Assembly: GCA_001606155.1 (NCBI GenBank)
Contig: LODT01000028.1
Coordinates: 782,735 to 846,734 of the forward strand
DNA: 64,000 bases
Source: Tieghemostelium lacteum
Lineage: Eukaryota > Evosea > Eumycetozoa > Dictyosteliales > Raperosteliaceae
Direction of reading: 5' to 3'
The translations under genes and the position numbers were made by a program. Of this stretch, positions 53,201-64,000 are shown in pieces. The notes under the pieces are model-generated. The model saw only the letters and a list, made by a program, of their open reading frames with translations, was not told the DNA's origin and made no database searches. The stretch's first letter is position 1, and the number at the start of each line of letters is the position of its first letter.

Positions 53201-53583
53201 TATTTAAAATAAAATATATCCTTTATTCTTTTTTGTCCTTTTTAATCATGATTTTGTATTTTTTGGTCAATATGTGTGTCTAATTAGACAAAAAAATTGT
53301 CGAACACACTTTGACTGTTTCACATTTTAAGGGTTAATGTTTGTTTTTCAACAGAAACCCTATTCAAAAAAAAATAGAAATGAGTATTTAATCTTTTTCA
53401 TTTGCATTATGTGATCCCCTCCATATTTCTCATAAACCAGGTGATTAAAAAAAATTTTGTTTTTTTTAAATTTAAATATTTAATGAGATAATCATATCAC
53501 ATGAAAGGTATTATTACAGTCAATGATTTCGCAATTTTCAAACCTAATACAATAAACAATGAATTTGAAAAGTTATATCAACA
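53201..53583. other. Spacer downstream of transposase gene
   Basis: AT-rich. Contains the perfect palindrome TGTCTAATTAGACA at 53277-53290 and the string GGGTTAA at 53331-53337, which resembles a piggyBac right end at a TTAA target, but no matching left end was found. No supported gene. Confidence 0.45.
53277..53290. repeat. 14-bp perfect palindrome
   Basis: TGTCTAATTAGACA, about 75 bp after the transposase stop. It could be a subterminal transposase-binding site of the element or chance in AT-rich DNA. Confidence 0.4.
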
Positions 53584-53958
53584 TTGATGGCTGAATTCAT
53601 AAGAGTGTTTCCACAACACATAAATGTATTCTGAAAGGAAATGGCATGGTTCACGTCGTGTCTAAATGAATATTTAGGTTTTTTTGATTGTTCTTGAGCT
53701 TTTCGATTGATGATAATCCAATTTCAAAAAGATAAGAGACTAAAGAATTGATTGCAACATCATTTAATATTTCCAAATGTATACACTGATAGAAATATTT
53801 CTTTTGAAAGTTACCCCCATTGATAAAGTAATATCAATATCATTGTGTATCATACCATAGTCTCTGAACATGTGTCCAACATCAAAAGCTGGAAAGTTCA
53901 ATGATCTTGTGAGATTGAAGAAAAGTTTTATTATTGGAACCAAGTGACTTTACAATGC
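53584..53958 (-). pseudogene. Relic of an RNF213-like E3 module
   Basis: About 370 bp aligned by eye with 60.70-61.16 kb of copy C module 1: shared landmarks include the reverse complements of the codons for SYE near the start, a FR-DYG-like stretch, and FNLTR/LGSN at the end. It has several small deletions and frame breaks and no open reading frame. It directly abuts the 3' flank of copy C. It shows that a further copy of the module once existed here. Confidence 0.75.
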
Positions 53959-56900
53959 CAAATGGTTAATTTGTAATAATTATTAATAGAATAGATGTTT
54001 ATTTAAATTACTAAATCACTTGGTTGAACAACGCCATGAATAATGAGTGCTGATTTTAATTTATCAAGATGTTGTAAAAAGATACTTCTGGTAGAATCAG
54101 AGTTATAAATCTCATTCCAATTAGAATAGTTGAATACATAGAGAAAATCATTATTGAATATTGTCTCTATTTTACCATTGAAATAGTCTTTAGAGTCTTG
54201 TGTCATGTTGAATGAATTTATCCATTTAATTGGTCCATTATAATATATCTGTTTTAACTCTTCTGTAGTTTTGATGATTGGATTTGAAATTAAATCATTA
54301 TTGACTATTATAGAATGAGATAAGAATTGGTTTTTGATTTTATCCACAAATCCAATGAAGATATTTCTCCTGATTTCTGGTAATAGATTATCCCATTTTG
54401 TGAAATTGAAGAGGAAGAAGAAATCTGTTAATCTAAATGAATTTAATGCATCGATAAGTTCATCTTTGGACCTTTGATTAAAATTCAGAGAATTTACCCA
54501 TAAAATGGCACCACCATTGAAAATCTCTTGGAGTTGGTCTTTTGATTGTGTGTTACTAGATATTCTATCACTTAGATTCCTCTCATTGATTATACCACCT
54601 TCAAGGCATGATTTCTTGAGTAATTCAAATAATTTATATAGCATATTCCTTCGTGTAGATTCTGAAACTAGTTTTTCCCATTCACTGTGTGGCATGGTAA
54701 AAATGGAAATATAGTCAGTTACTTCTTTTGATTCCAAAAATTTTACCAATTCTTTTGGTCCTCTTTCATAAAAAATTAGTAGTTCAGCTTTATCATATTG
54801 AAATGGTGCCTCATTCTTACTATTAATTTTAATATTATTTATATTATTATTTTGATTATTATTATTATTATCAATATCATTATCATTATTTATAATACTA
54901 TAGATGTTGGTATCTGGTTGAAAATTGTCAGGAGTATTGCTATATTTAGAAATTTGAGGTTCTATGTCTGACGTGTCTAGATAGATTGAATTAACTTCTA
55001 AAATAATTAGTGAACAATTATTTTCATATGGACTAAAATCAAGTCCATTGATAATATTTGTACCCGATTGGAGTGAGCTCGAGATAAAATTATTATCTTT
55101 TTTAGTTAACATGGAATACACTACTTTATCCCTAGAAATTTCACTATACTATATATGAAGTTAGTAAAAATGCTTTGAAATATAGTTGAGATCACTTACC
55201 AAAACTGAATGAATTTTAATTGAATGGCCTTTTAGGTTTTGGGGGGATGAAATTGTTTCATTTAAAACTATTCTAAAATCTCTAGTTAGCTTTTTAGGTT
55301 GTAAAATATTATGTAAACTTGGTTCTTCAATTCTGTCAATTGGAACAAATATATATTTTGGATGACTTTCAACTTCATATGTAAGTTTATGCCCGCATGG
55401 TTGTTTAATGTGGTTACCAACCAATAATTTCTCGTTGAGGATAGTTGATAAATACACGGGTTCTAAATTAGAAACAATGCCAGAGAAGGAATCTAATGGT
55501 ACATAAATGTCAGGATGATTACATTTAGTATTACAGATCACACAAAATGAAGTGATGGTCCATGTAAAGTATTTTAGTGCTTCTGGGTGAATTTCTGAGA
55601 TTTTATCCAACAGTTTAACCAACAAACCAATTGGTTTGTCAATTGGCTGATCATTTGATAATTCCATACACTCTAATAATAGGTTATCTAAATTTTGGAT
55701 ATTTAAATATAAATGAGTTGTAGATTGTGCTTCCTTTTGGAATTTTGCAATGGATTTTTGTAATGGTCCAGTTTGAGAAAAAATTAAATTATTAAACTCT
55801 GGACAATAACGAATCCAATGGTAAATGCTTCTACGTAGACCATTAACATCATTATCAAGTGGTGTTATATGAATAGTTGAACATGGTTGATAGATAGCAT
55901 CAATAACTTCAGTGTTTTCTTCATTTACATAAAATGCATCAATAGGTGTATAATCATCAATGTTGTCTTGATTATGATTATCAGATGTGTTGGTACCTTC
56001 TCTATCTGAAGAAATTTCAATAGATTTTTCCAACTCTTGGTCTATAGGTAGCGAAAAATCCTCTATGGTTATAGTGAGCTCATCAATTTCTGATTTTGTG
56101 AATGGCAAATTACTTAAAGAGTTTGAGTTTATGGAATGGTACATCTTTCCAGATAAAACTGTAATCATTAATTTGTTTTGAATTTCCATTAGATCAGGCT
56201 TGAATTGATCTCTATAGTTTGTTTGATAATAGGAGATGTTCTCTTTCAAAAAGGATTCAAATGCATTTGGTGTTAAATTTGAACCCAATAGAGAGAACTT
56301 GTTTTCAGTATTTTCAATATCCATGTCCATGATATCACACTTAGATCCATCAAAACTACTTATAACATTCTTCATAGATTCTGATAAATTTTCATCTTCA
56401 ATTTCATCTAGAATTCTCATAGTTTTACTCTGAATTTTTATCCACTCATTGATAATATCCAAAATAGCCCCAGTATTGGCTTCTGAAAGTGGTAGAATAT
56501 CCTTTATAGGAGTTTCATCATTGATTTTTGGTGTGGATCTTGGATAAATATAGTCTCTAATCCTGTTGGAAATGAGTACCCATATTTTCTTTAGTTCTCT
56601 CCATGAGTTTTCCAACTTGGTCAAAGATAATGTATCATAATTTTGGTCAAGTAGATACTTGTGTATTTGTGGAAAATTCCAATTTAATTGATCTGCACTC
56701 AGATACTTTTGGAAATGATGAGAGCAAATCTTCAAGAAATTAATGAGATTGGGAATATACTCTGAAATTGATAACATATCAACTTGATTCAAGAAGAATA
56801 CTAGAGCTTTGAGTTTAGAATCATTATTAGATGTAATGAAATCTTTAATGAATCTGAATGAGTAAATTGGTGAACTGAAGGATTTGGCTAATTCTTGTCT

Positions 56901-59900
56901 AATCTTTAGATATTCAGCATGTTGTTTGGATTTCTTTTCAATCATCTGAAGAATTAATTCGTTCCTTTTTGGATATTCGTCATAAATTTTGTTGATGATT
57001 GGGATTAATATTTGATTTTCATAATCCAATGCTTCATTTTCAGAGCAATAGAATGATTTCATTGATGTATTCTCGTTGAGTTGATAAGAGTGTTCCCAAA
57101 CATCATATATGTATTCTGAAATGAATTGGCATGGTTCTAAATGGAGATTGAGGTTTTCTGGATTGTTCTTGAATTCTTTAATTGATGAGAGTCCAAAATT
57201 AAATACATAGGAGACCAATTCATTGGTTGATATCTTGTTTTCCAATTGTGGCGAGAAATCTAGTTGTTTATCATTGAATCTTTTCAAATATTCAGGGTAT
57301 ACACTGATAGCGTAGGCGAGTATTAACCAACTTGTTGATGATACAATGTGTTTTTTTTGAATGTTACCTCCCATTGTTGAAGTGAAATCTTTATCATTGT
57401 GTTTCATTCCATAATCTCTGAACTTATGACCAGCATCACAGGCTGGAAAATATTTACCTGCAACTTTCAATGGATCTCTTGTGAGATTGAAGAGATAAGA
57501 TTTATCATTGGAACCAAGTGACATTGCAACAAAATTAATAACCATGTGTGATATTGATGTTTCAAATTCACTTTTGTTGGCATCTTTTTTGAGAAGATTA
57601 TCAAGTAAATTGTCTCCAAATGAATTATTGATGATCTTTTCATAGATTCTCAAAACTGGTTCAAGTTCGAAATGAGTTTTCAATTTCTCATCAGTAAGGA
57701 TACTTTGGTATTGTTTGAGAGGTTTTTCTTCATTGTAATCTTGGAAGAGAAGTATTAACAATGATGATCTAAAAAGTCCTTTGAGAATTGGAGTTTCAGT
57801 TTCATTAACCAATTCACTCATATTTAGAGGTGTTGCCGAAAGAGTTGTTTTAACTTTCATGAAGAATGGATAATGAATATTACTTTCAAGATAGACAAAT
57901 GGAACCTTGAATTGGTGGCTAAAGTCAAGTGTGTGATCCATATATAGATTACCAAGAGAGAATGAATCTAAGAACTTTTTATCTTGAAGTAGGTTAAAGA
58001 GAGTTTGTTGATCACCAATCTTATTGATGAAGAGAAGTTGATTCGATCTATTTTGGTAATCTTCTGCTGATGAACGTTGGGATTCATCTACTTTAAATAG
58101 AGAGTTTAGGGTGGTGAATACTTTGTCATTTAGAATAACACTTGTTAAACCATCATTTGTCAGTATTTCACAGAATTTTTCAATCAAGAATGTCTCTAGA
58201 GCAATGGAGTTGATTTTCATTGGTAGATTATTCTTTGGGTCTTTTTTAAACTTCTCCATTAGATTACTTCTCTCAAAAATTATATCCAGTAAGGTAAGGT
58301 TCTTTTTTGGGTCTTCATAACCCTCTACTACTGAATGATAGAGACAATTGGCAAGTTGAGATGATTTATAGTCTTGTGGAAGAGAGAAATTTAGGAAGGA
58401 ATCAATTATATTATTACTTAATAATGGTGAGACAAACTCGGAAATATTATTGGTTGCAAATATTTCAGCAGAGGTTTTCATTACTTGCTCACGAGATTCT
58501 TGTAGTTGACTTGATATCATTGATGTGTACCAACCTTCTGGTATTGGAAGAGATGCTGAATCATTTGTTATACTATCAGTTCCATTACACAGTTTCAACA
58601 GTTCATTGAGATTTGTTTCATTCTTCATCAATGCCAATGGTTCAACGATATCCAAAAGTACTTGGTTAGGTATAAAAAGGTCATGGCTTTCTTTTGGTAG
58701 CAGTTGGTTCAGTTGAAGAAGTTGTTGAAATACTTTCAAGATACTTAATTCAGCTAGAGTATAATGATAATTGATTTGTTTTAGTGATTTGATGAGAGGA
58801 GTGAAATGTTGATTTTGAAATTTACTGCTGATGAAGAGGAATATTTGGTGGAGAGTGTTGATTTTGATTATGGATTTCTGATGTTTTTCAATATTATCTT
58901 TGGTATCTTTAAAATCAGAGATCATCAAAAGAGTTTGTTGGACAGACGATCTATTGAACATTTCTCTTGTTGCATTCATCCATCCAACAATATCATTAAT
59001 GAATATTTCACTGCTCAAAATTTCATCAATAAAGAATTCGAGTGCATTGAATGAATTCAATATTAATTGTTTCTTGAGATTCTTGGCATCATTGAAATTT
59101 ATCAGAATGGAGTTTTCTATATCCTCTATAAATTGATTCTTAATGACTGTGTATTGTAACTTGAGATTAATTATTGGGAAGATGAAAGAGATTATAAAGA
59201 ATACCAAGTTACTGAAGAAGTAGTTGGAGACAAATAGTTGTGTTACTGAATTTGTCTTGTGGTTATTAAGTTTTAATAATAGTCTATTAATTACTTCAAA
59301 TAGATCTTTATCAATCTTCATTGTTCTGGTCAGATAATCAAATCTGAAATGTTCATTTAAACCTTGGTGGCTATCTAATAGTTCATTTATATCCTTAATC
59401 GATGATTGATTGATGAATTTATAGAAATTCTCTTGAATACTTTTAGGTGACTTAATCCTAAGTTTATCTAAAGTATAGATAAAATATTTTTGGTATAGTT
59501 TTGAAATTGTGTCATACAATGGTAATATGGAATAACCATCTGAGAGTAGAAGCTGGAATTGTTTTAATATCATGGAATTCTTTGGAATACTTATAATTTC
59601 TATGAATTTACTGACCAACTGTTGTTCTGGTGATTGTGGCTTAATTCTCTTCAAGGTATTAATTGAACGATAATTGAACAACAAGCTATAACATTTTTCT
59701 ATATATTGGTTGAACACGGGGTAAGATTTTGTTTGGAGAAAAATAAAATCTTTTAATTGGTTTGGATCAAATATATCTAATGCCCTTTTCAATCCAAAAT
59801 GTTCGACAAATTGGTCAATGATCTGACTAACCCATATTTCATTAGATTCAAAGAGAGTTTGGGCCATTTTCAATCTTTTTGACTTGTTGGTATAGAAGAG

Positions 59901-60010
59901 TCGTTCATTCTTTTCTAATTGATATTCCTCAATATTTGAGGGCTCAATAAAGAGATTAACTGAAATTTTGTTGAGGTGCTGATAAAATTTTATATTAAAC
60001 ACCTTTTTGA
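53955..60010. repeat. Duplicated block, copy C side
   Basis: Partner of 41730-47795, same orientation. Contains the second E3-like module, USP-like domain, tail repeats and 3' UTR of copy C. The tail exon here keeps a full frame where copy B has a one-base break. Confidence 0.85.
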
Positions 60011-63000
60011 GATCTTGAGCGTTTTCATAGTTATGATTATCACTAATGTATGGTTCCTTGTAAGGTGTGAATTTTTCAGTTTCTTCAAATTGAGATAGAG
60101 CAACTGAGAGTACTTCATGAATAGATCTCAAAAAGAGAGGATAGACTGACATTGGCATCTCCTTTTCACACATTGATTGGATATCAGTGTGTTTGAATGG
60201 ATTGGGTATTGATTGACAGATTTCCAAAAGATATTCATTTACTTTATCAAAAAACAAACCATTGATATTTACCTTGATGGATTGAATTGATTCATTAGAT
60301 GTGAATTTGGTGAGAATCTTCTGAAGGAATTCAATAAAGATTTTCAATTTTTCTTGAGTCATTTGTCCTTGATAGAACTCAGAGATCATGTTGTTCTTCA
60401 AATCTGTGAAATGAGTTTTATATTGTTGGTTCAATTGATTGGTGAATTCTGGAATCAAATTACTGTAAATGAAATCTTTGGTAAACTTGGGTGAATAGAT
60501 TGGTGAACTGTGAATTTTTGCCATCTCTTGTCTTAACTTGAGAATGTTGGCGTGACCAACTGATTGCTTTTCCAACATTTTGATTTGAGTTGATATCTTG
60601 GATGGGTACTCTAAATAGAGGTCATTGATTATTGGAATCAATACCTTTTCTTCATATACTAATACATCAAAATCAGAACAATATATTGATTTCATTGATG
60701 CATTGCTGAATTCATAAGAGTGCTTCCATAACACATAGATGTATTCTGAAATAAATTGGCATGGTTCTAAATGGAGGTTGAGGTTTTCTTGATTTTTCTT
60801 GAATTTTTCGATTGATGATAAACCAATTTCAAATACATAAGAGACTAAAGCATTGATTGATGTCTTTTCCTTTAGTTCACATGAAAACTGAGTGATTGCA
60901 TCATCATTTAATATTTCCAAATGTTTAGGATATACACTGATGGTGTAAGCTAATATAAACCAACTTGTTGATGATACAATATATTTCATTTGAATGTTAC
61001 CTCCCATTGTTAAAGTAATATCATTGTCATTGTATATCATACCATAGTCTCTGAACATGTGTCCAACATCACAAGCTGGGAAGTATGCACCTGCAACTTT
61101 CAATGGATCTCTTGTGAGATTGAAGAGATAAGATTTATCATTGGAACCAAGTGACATTGCAACAAAATTAATGATCATATGAGACACTGTTGTATCAAAC
61201 TTGCTTTTGTTGTCATTTCTTTTGAGAATTTTATCCATTGAACTGGTTCCAAATGAATTGTTGATGATCTTTTCATAGATTCCCAATACCGGTTCAAGTT
61301 CGAAATGTGTCTTTAAACTTTTGTCATCAAGAATTTTTTGGTATTTAATTGGATGGAATGGTGTGGCAATGTAATCTTGATAGAGCAAGATAAACAATGA
61401 TGATCTGAAGAGTCCTTTGAGAATTGGAGTTGTTGATTCATTTACCAATTCCTTCATTCTTAGAGGTTCTGTTGAAAGTGTTGTTTTAACTTTCATAAAG
61501 TAGGATAAATGAGCATTTCCTTCAAGATATACAAATGGAAGACTGTAATGGTACATGGGATCTATAGATTTACCTAGATATAAGTTATTTAGGGAGAATG
61601 AATCTAAGAACACTTTATCTTGTAGGAACTGGAAGAGAGTGTGTTGATTATCAATCTTATTGATAAAGAGTAATTGGTTATTTCTATTTTGGTATTCTTC
61701 AATTGTTGGAGTATGGTTTGAACCAACTTTAAAGAGTGATTTCAAAAGAGTTGTGAAATCTTTGTCATTTAGAATCTCTTTGTATTTTCCTTCTCTTGAT
61801 ACCATATCACAGAAGGTTCCAATTAACCATGTCTCTAGAGCAACAGCACGAATTTTCATTGGTAGATTATGTTCATCATAGGCTAAAATTAGATTTTTTC
61901 TTTCTTCAATTGCGCCAATAATTGTTAATCTCTTCTTGGGATCTTGGTATTCAGTAAGATAGAGGTAATAGAGACAATCAGCAAGTTTAGATGATTTATG
62001 AGTTGGTGGAAGTGAACAATTGATGAATTCACCTATTATTTTGTTAGTTGATAATGTATTTGGTGTTACAAAATCTAGAACACCTGTATCTTTTAATATT
62101 TTAGATGACAGTTCACTGATGATTATTCTCTGCTCTGGTAAATGAACGGAGAGAATATTGGTAAACCAACCCACTGGCGGTACTTTCATTCCATTTGGAA
62201 GTTGATCAACTATTCCACTGCAGAGTTTCAAGAGTTCGTTGAGATTGGATTCAGCCAAAGCCAAGGGTTCAATGATATCCAACATAACATCAAGGCTTAT
62301 TGAAAGACCTGGCTTTTCTTTGGAAATACAGTAATCAAGTTGATGTAGTTTACTGAGAAGTTTAATGATACTTTGCTCAGAACGGGTGTCGTGATACCTG
62401 ATATATTTGAGTGATTTTATAACTGGAATTAGATTTGATTGTTCATAATTACTGATGATGAAGAGGAAAATGTGGTAGAGTGAGTTGATTCTGATGAGAT
62501 CTTTGGTTTGATTACTATCAGAAGTATTCAATAGATTAGAGTCAATAGGAGATATATTGAACAATTCACGAGTTACATTTACCCATTCTACAATATCACC
62601 AATGTTAATATTATCAGCATCCATTATTCTATTAATAAATGATCCAAAGGCATTGAATGAATTCATTGTCAACTGATTTTTAAACTTCTTGGAATCTATG
62701 TCAGAATTACTGTAAGTGAGAATTAAATTCTCAATATTCTTGATGTATATATTAGAATTCATTTTAAAACGAATGATTGTTCTGATATTGGCTCGAATAA
62801 ACAATACTAATGGATTGAAGAAGTTCTTGAAGACAAATAACTGAGAAACAGATAGTGTCTTTGCATTCAATACTTTTACCAAAAGGTTATTGAACATTTC
62901 AATAAAATCCTCTTCAATTTTCATAACTCTGGTGAAATAGTCAAATCTGAATTTGAAATTTAGATCTTCGTTTTTAGACAAAAGATCTTGAAGAAGTTTA

Positions 63001-64000
63001 ATTGGTAGAGATTGAATATACTCATCAAACTTTACTAATACTTTTGTTACTTCTTGATTGGTATATGAACTGATGAAGGTTTGGAAATAATTGTCAAATA
63101 TCATTGAAATTGATTCAAATAGAGGTAGTTTAGGAGTAATAAGAATAAGTGGGTCAGATAGTGAAATTGGATTATATCTCTGAGAGGTATTCTCTGATAG
63201 AACAGGAAGTTTAATACCTTTAATGAAAAGACTAATTAACTCTTGTTCGAGTGATTGTGGATGAATGGCCTCTAAGACTGAGTAACATCTATTATTGAAC
63301 ATCTTTTGATAGATTTCACTGATTACTGGATAGAAATACGATGTCAATGAGTCAATTATCGAATTAAAGAAAGATCTAACCAAATGACCAGTGTTGATAA
63401 GAGTTGAGATGTTGGTGATAATATGAGTTAAAATATTTTGAGTACTACAATGGTAAATAAATTGGTCAATTATATGAACTAACCAAATTTCATTCTTTTT
63501 AAATATACCTTCAACCAATTCGAATCTCTTTATATTGTCAGCGTAGAAAATTCTTTCATTAGAGCTATTTGGGACAATTCTAGTTGAGATTGTCACTCCT
63601 TCACAAATAGTTCGAAGATGTTGATAAAACATAGGTTGGAAGGATTGATAGAGTGATGGGTCTATTTTAACGGTACTGAATCCATAAGAGTGTGTAATCA
63701 AGGCTCTGATATCGGGGTGAACCAATTCGAGAGATGATGCAGTGATTGGATTATCTCCATTCATGCCAAATGAATCAATGTATAGAAATTCAGTGTTGTT
63801 GAGGAAATTAGATTGGATCTTGGGTTGATTGTGAATGGAGTATTCGGGTGGGAAATGGCAAATAATGATCATTTGTTTGTTGGTGATGTTATCAAATGAT
63901 TCCATGACGCAATTGATTTGGTTCTGATTGGCTAATGTTAAATCTGCAAATACCATCAAAAACGTGTGAGATTTAGAATCGTGGAATGATTTCATTTCAT
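54003..64000 (-). CDS. RNF213-like protein copy C, two tandem E3-like modules, 5' part off window
   Basis: Exon 3 is 54003-55148 and the big exon 55200 to beyond 64000; the 51-bp intron (GTAAGT...ATATAG) sits where copies A and B have theirs. At the right edge the frame is still open (EMKSFHDSKSH aligns with EMKSFKESKTQ of copy A), so an AAA+ part may lie upstream. Order on the protein: E3-like module 1 (64.0-60.47 kb; CDVGHMFRDYG near 61.06 kb), a 457-bp piece almost identical to copy A (60467-60011), module 2 (60.01-56.0 kb; from LKKVFNIKFYQHL; CDAGHKFRDYG near 57.43 kb), USP-like domain (DNDVNGLRRSIYHW; CVIC), and three tail repeats. Module 2 onward is almost identical to copy B. No frame breaks seen. 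Likely a functional member with a duplicated module. Confidence 0.85.
60011..60467 (-). repeat. Segment of copy C nearly identical to 30477-30934 of copy A
   Basis: Links the two E3-like modules of copy C. Left edge: KFTKDFI joins YSNLIPEF; right edge: YENAQD joins LKKVFN. Copy A has about 1.1 kb more sequence before YSNLIPEF and an acidic tract after the matching YENTQD, so both edges are recombination joints. Confidence 0.8.

Noticed and set aside
53331-53337. GGGTTAA as right end of a piggyBac element
   Set aside because: No matching TTAACCC left end was found upstream of the transposase; TTAA is very frequent in this AT-rich DNA.
55987-59136. Plus-strand ORFs of 60-100 codons antisense to copy C (and the same set at 43738-46887 antisense to copy B)
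   Set aside because: They recur at the same offset only because the minus-strand genes are duplicated; no family resemblance, and the minus strand holds the long RNF213-like frame.

Overview
The window looks like nuclear DNA of a dictyostelid social amoeba. Intergenic DNA is very AT-rich with long A and T runs. Introns are short (about 50-240 bp), AT-rich and GT...AG. Coding exons carry Asn, Gln and Thr homopolymers. The genes (DRP5-type dynamin, F-box/LRR protein, DUSP-USP deubiquitinase, GT10 fucosyltransferase, RNF213-like giants) fit that clade. No rRNA, tRNA, CRISPR or bacterial operon structure was seen. The species cannot be fixed from the sequence alone.

Left part (1-16.4 kb), compact host genes: the 5' part of a dynamin-like GTPase (-), an F-box/LRR protein (+), dUTPase (-), a frameshifted SDR pseudogene (-) with an HSE-like palindrome upstream, an unidentified pseudogene scrap (-), a ten-segment DMT-type membrane protein (+), thymidine kinase (-), a USP4/15-like deubiquitinase (+) and an alpha-1,3-fucosyltransferase (+). 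dUTPase and thymidine kinase both feed dTTP supply.

Centre and right (16.4-64 kb) are dominated by three relatives of RNF213/mysterin, a giant AAA+ ubiquitin ligase. Copy A (+, 16459-33820) encodes about 5741 residues with an intact RNF213-type AAA+ core, an E3-like helical module, a degenerate USP-like domain and a C-terminal tail of three ~90-residue repeats. Copy B (-, 41779-50434) keeps the N-terminal arm, E3-like module, USP-like domain and tail but has no AAA+ core. Copy C (-, 54003 to beyond the right edge) carries two E3-like modules in tandem. B and C share a long, almost identical block. A 457-bp segment of A reappears nearly unchanged in C. A scrap of a further copy lies beside C. 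The locus therefore looks like a recombining, module-shuffling family. RNF213 in vertebrates acts against intracellular bacteria, so a defence role in a bacteria-eating amoeba is an attractive but unproven inference.

Between A and B lie an S28 serine peptidase (-), CTP:phosphocholine cytidylyltransferase (+), a CRAL-TRIO lipid-binding protein (+) and a beta-helix-like surface protein (+). Between B and C lies a piggyBac-family transposase gene (+) with its three catalytic aspartates.

Several one-base frame breaks sit in homopolymer runs (copy B twice, the surface protein, one in the SDR). They may be sequence errors or real decay. All exon models were read by eye from splice signals and frame continuity.
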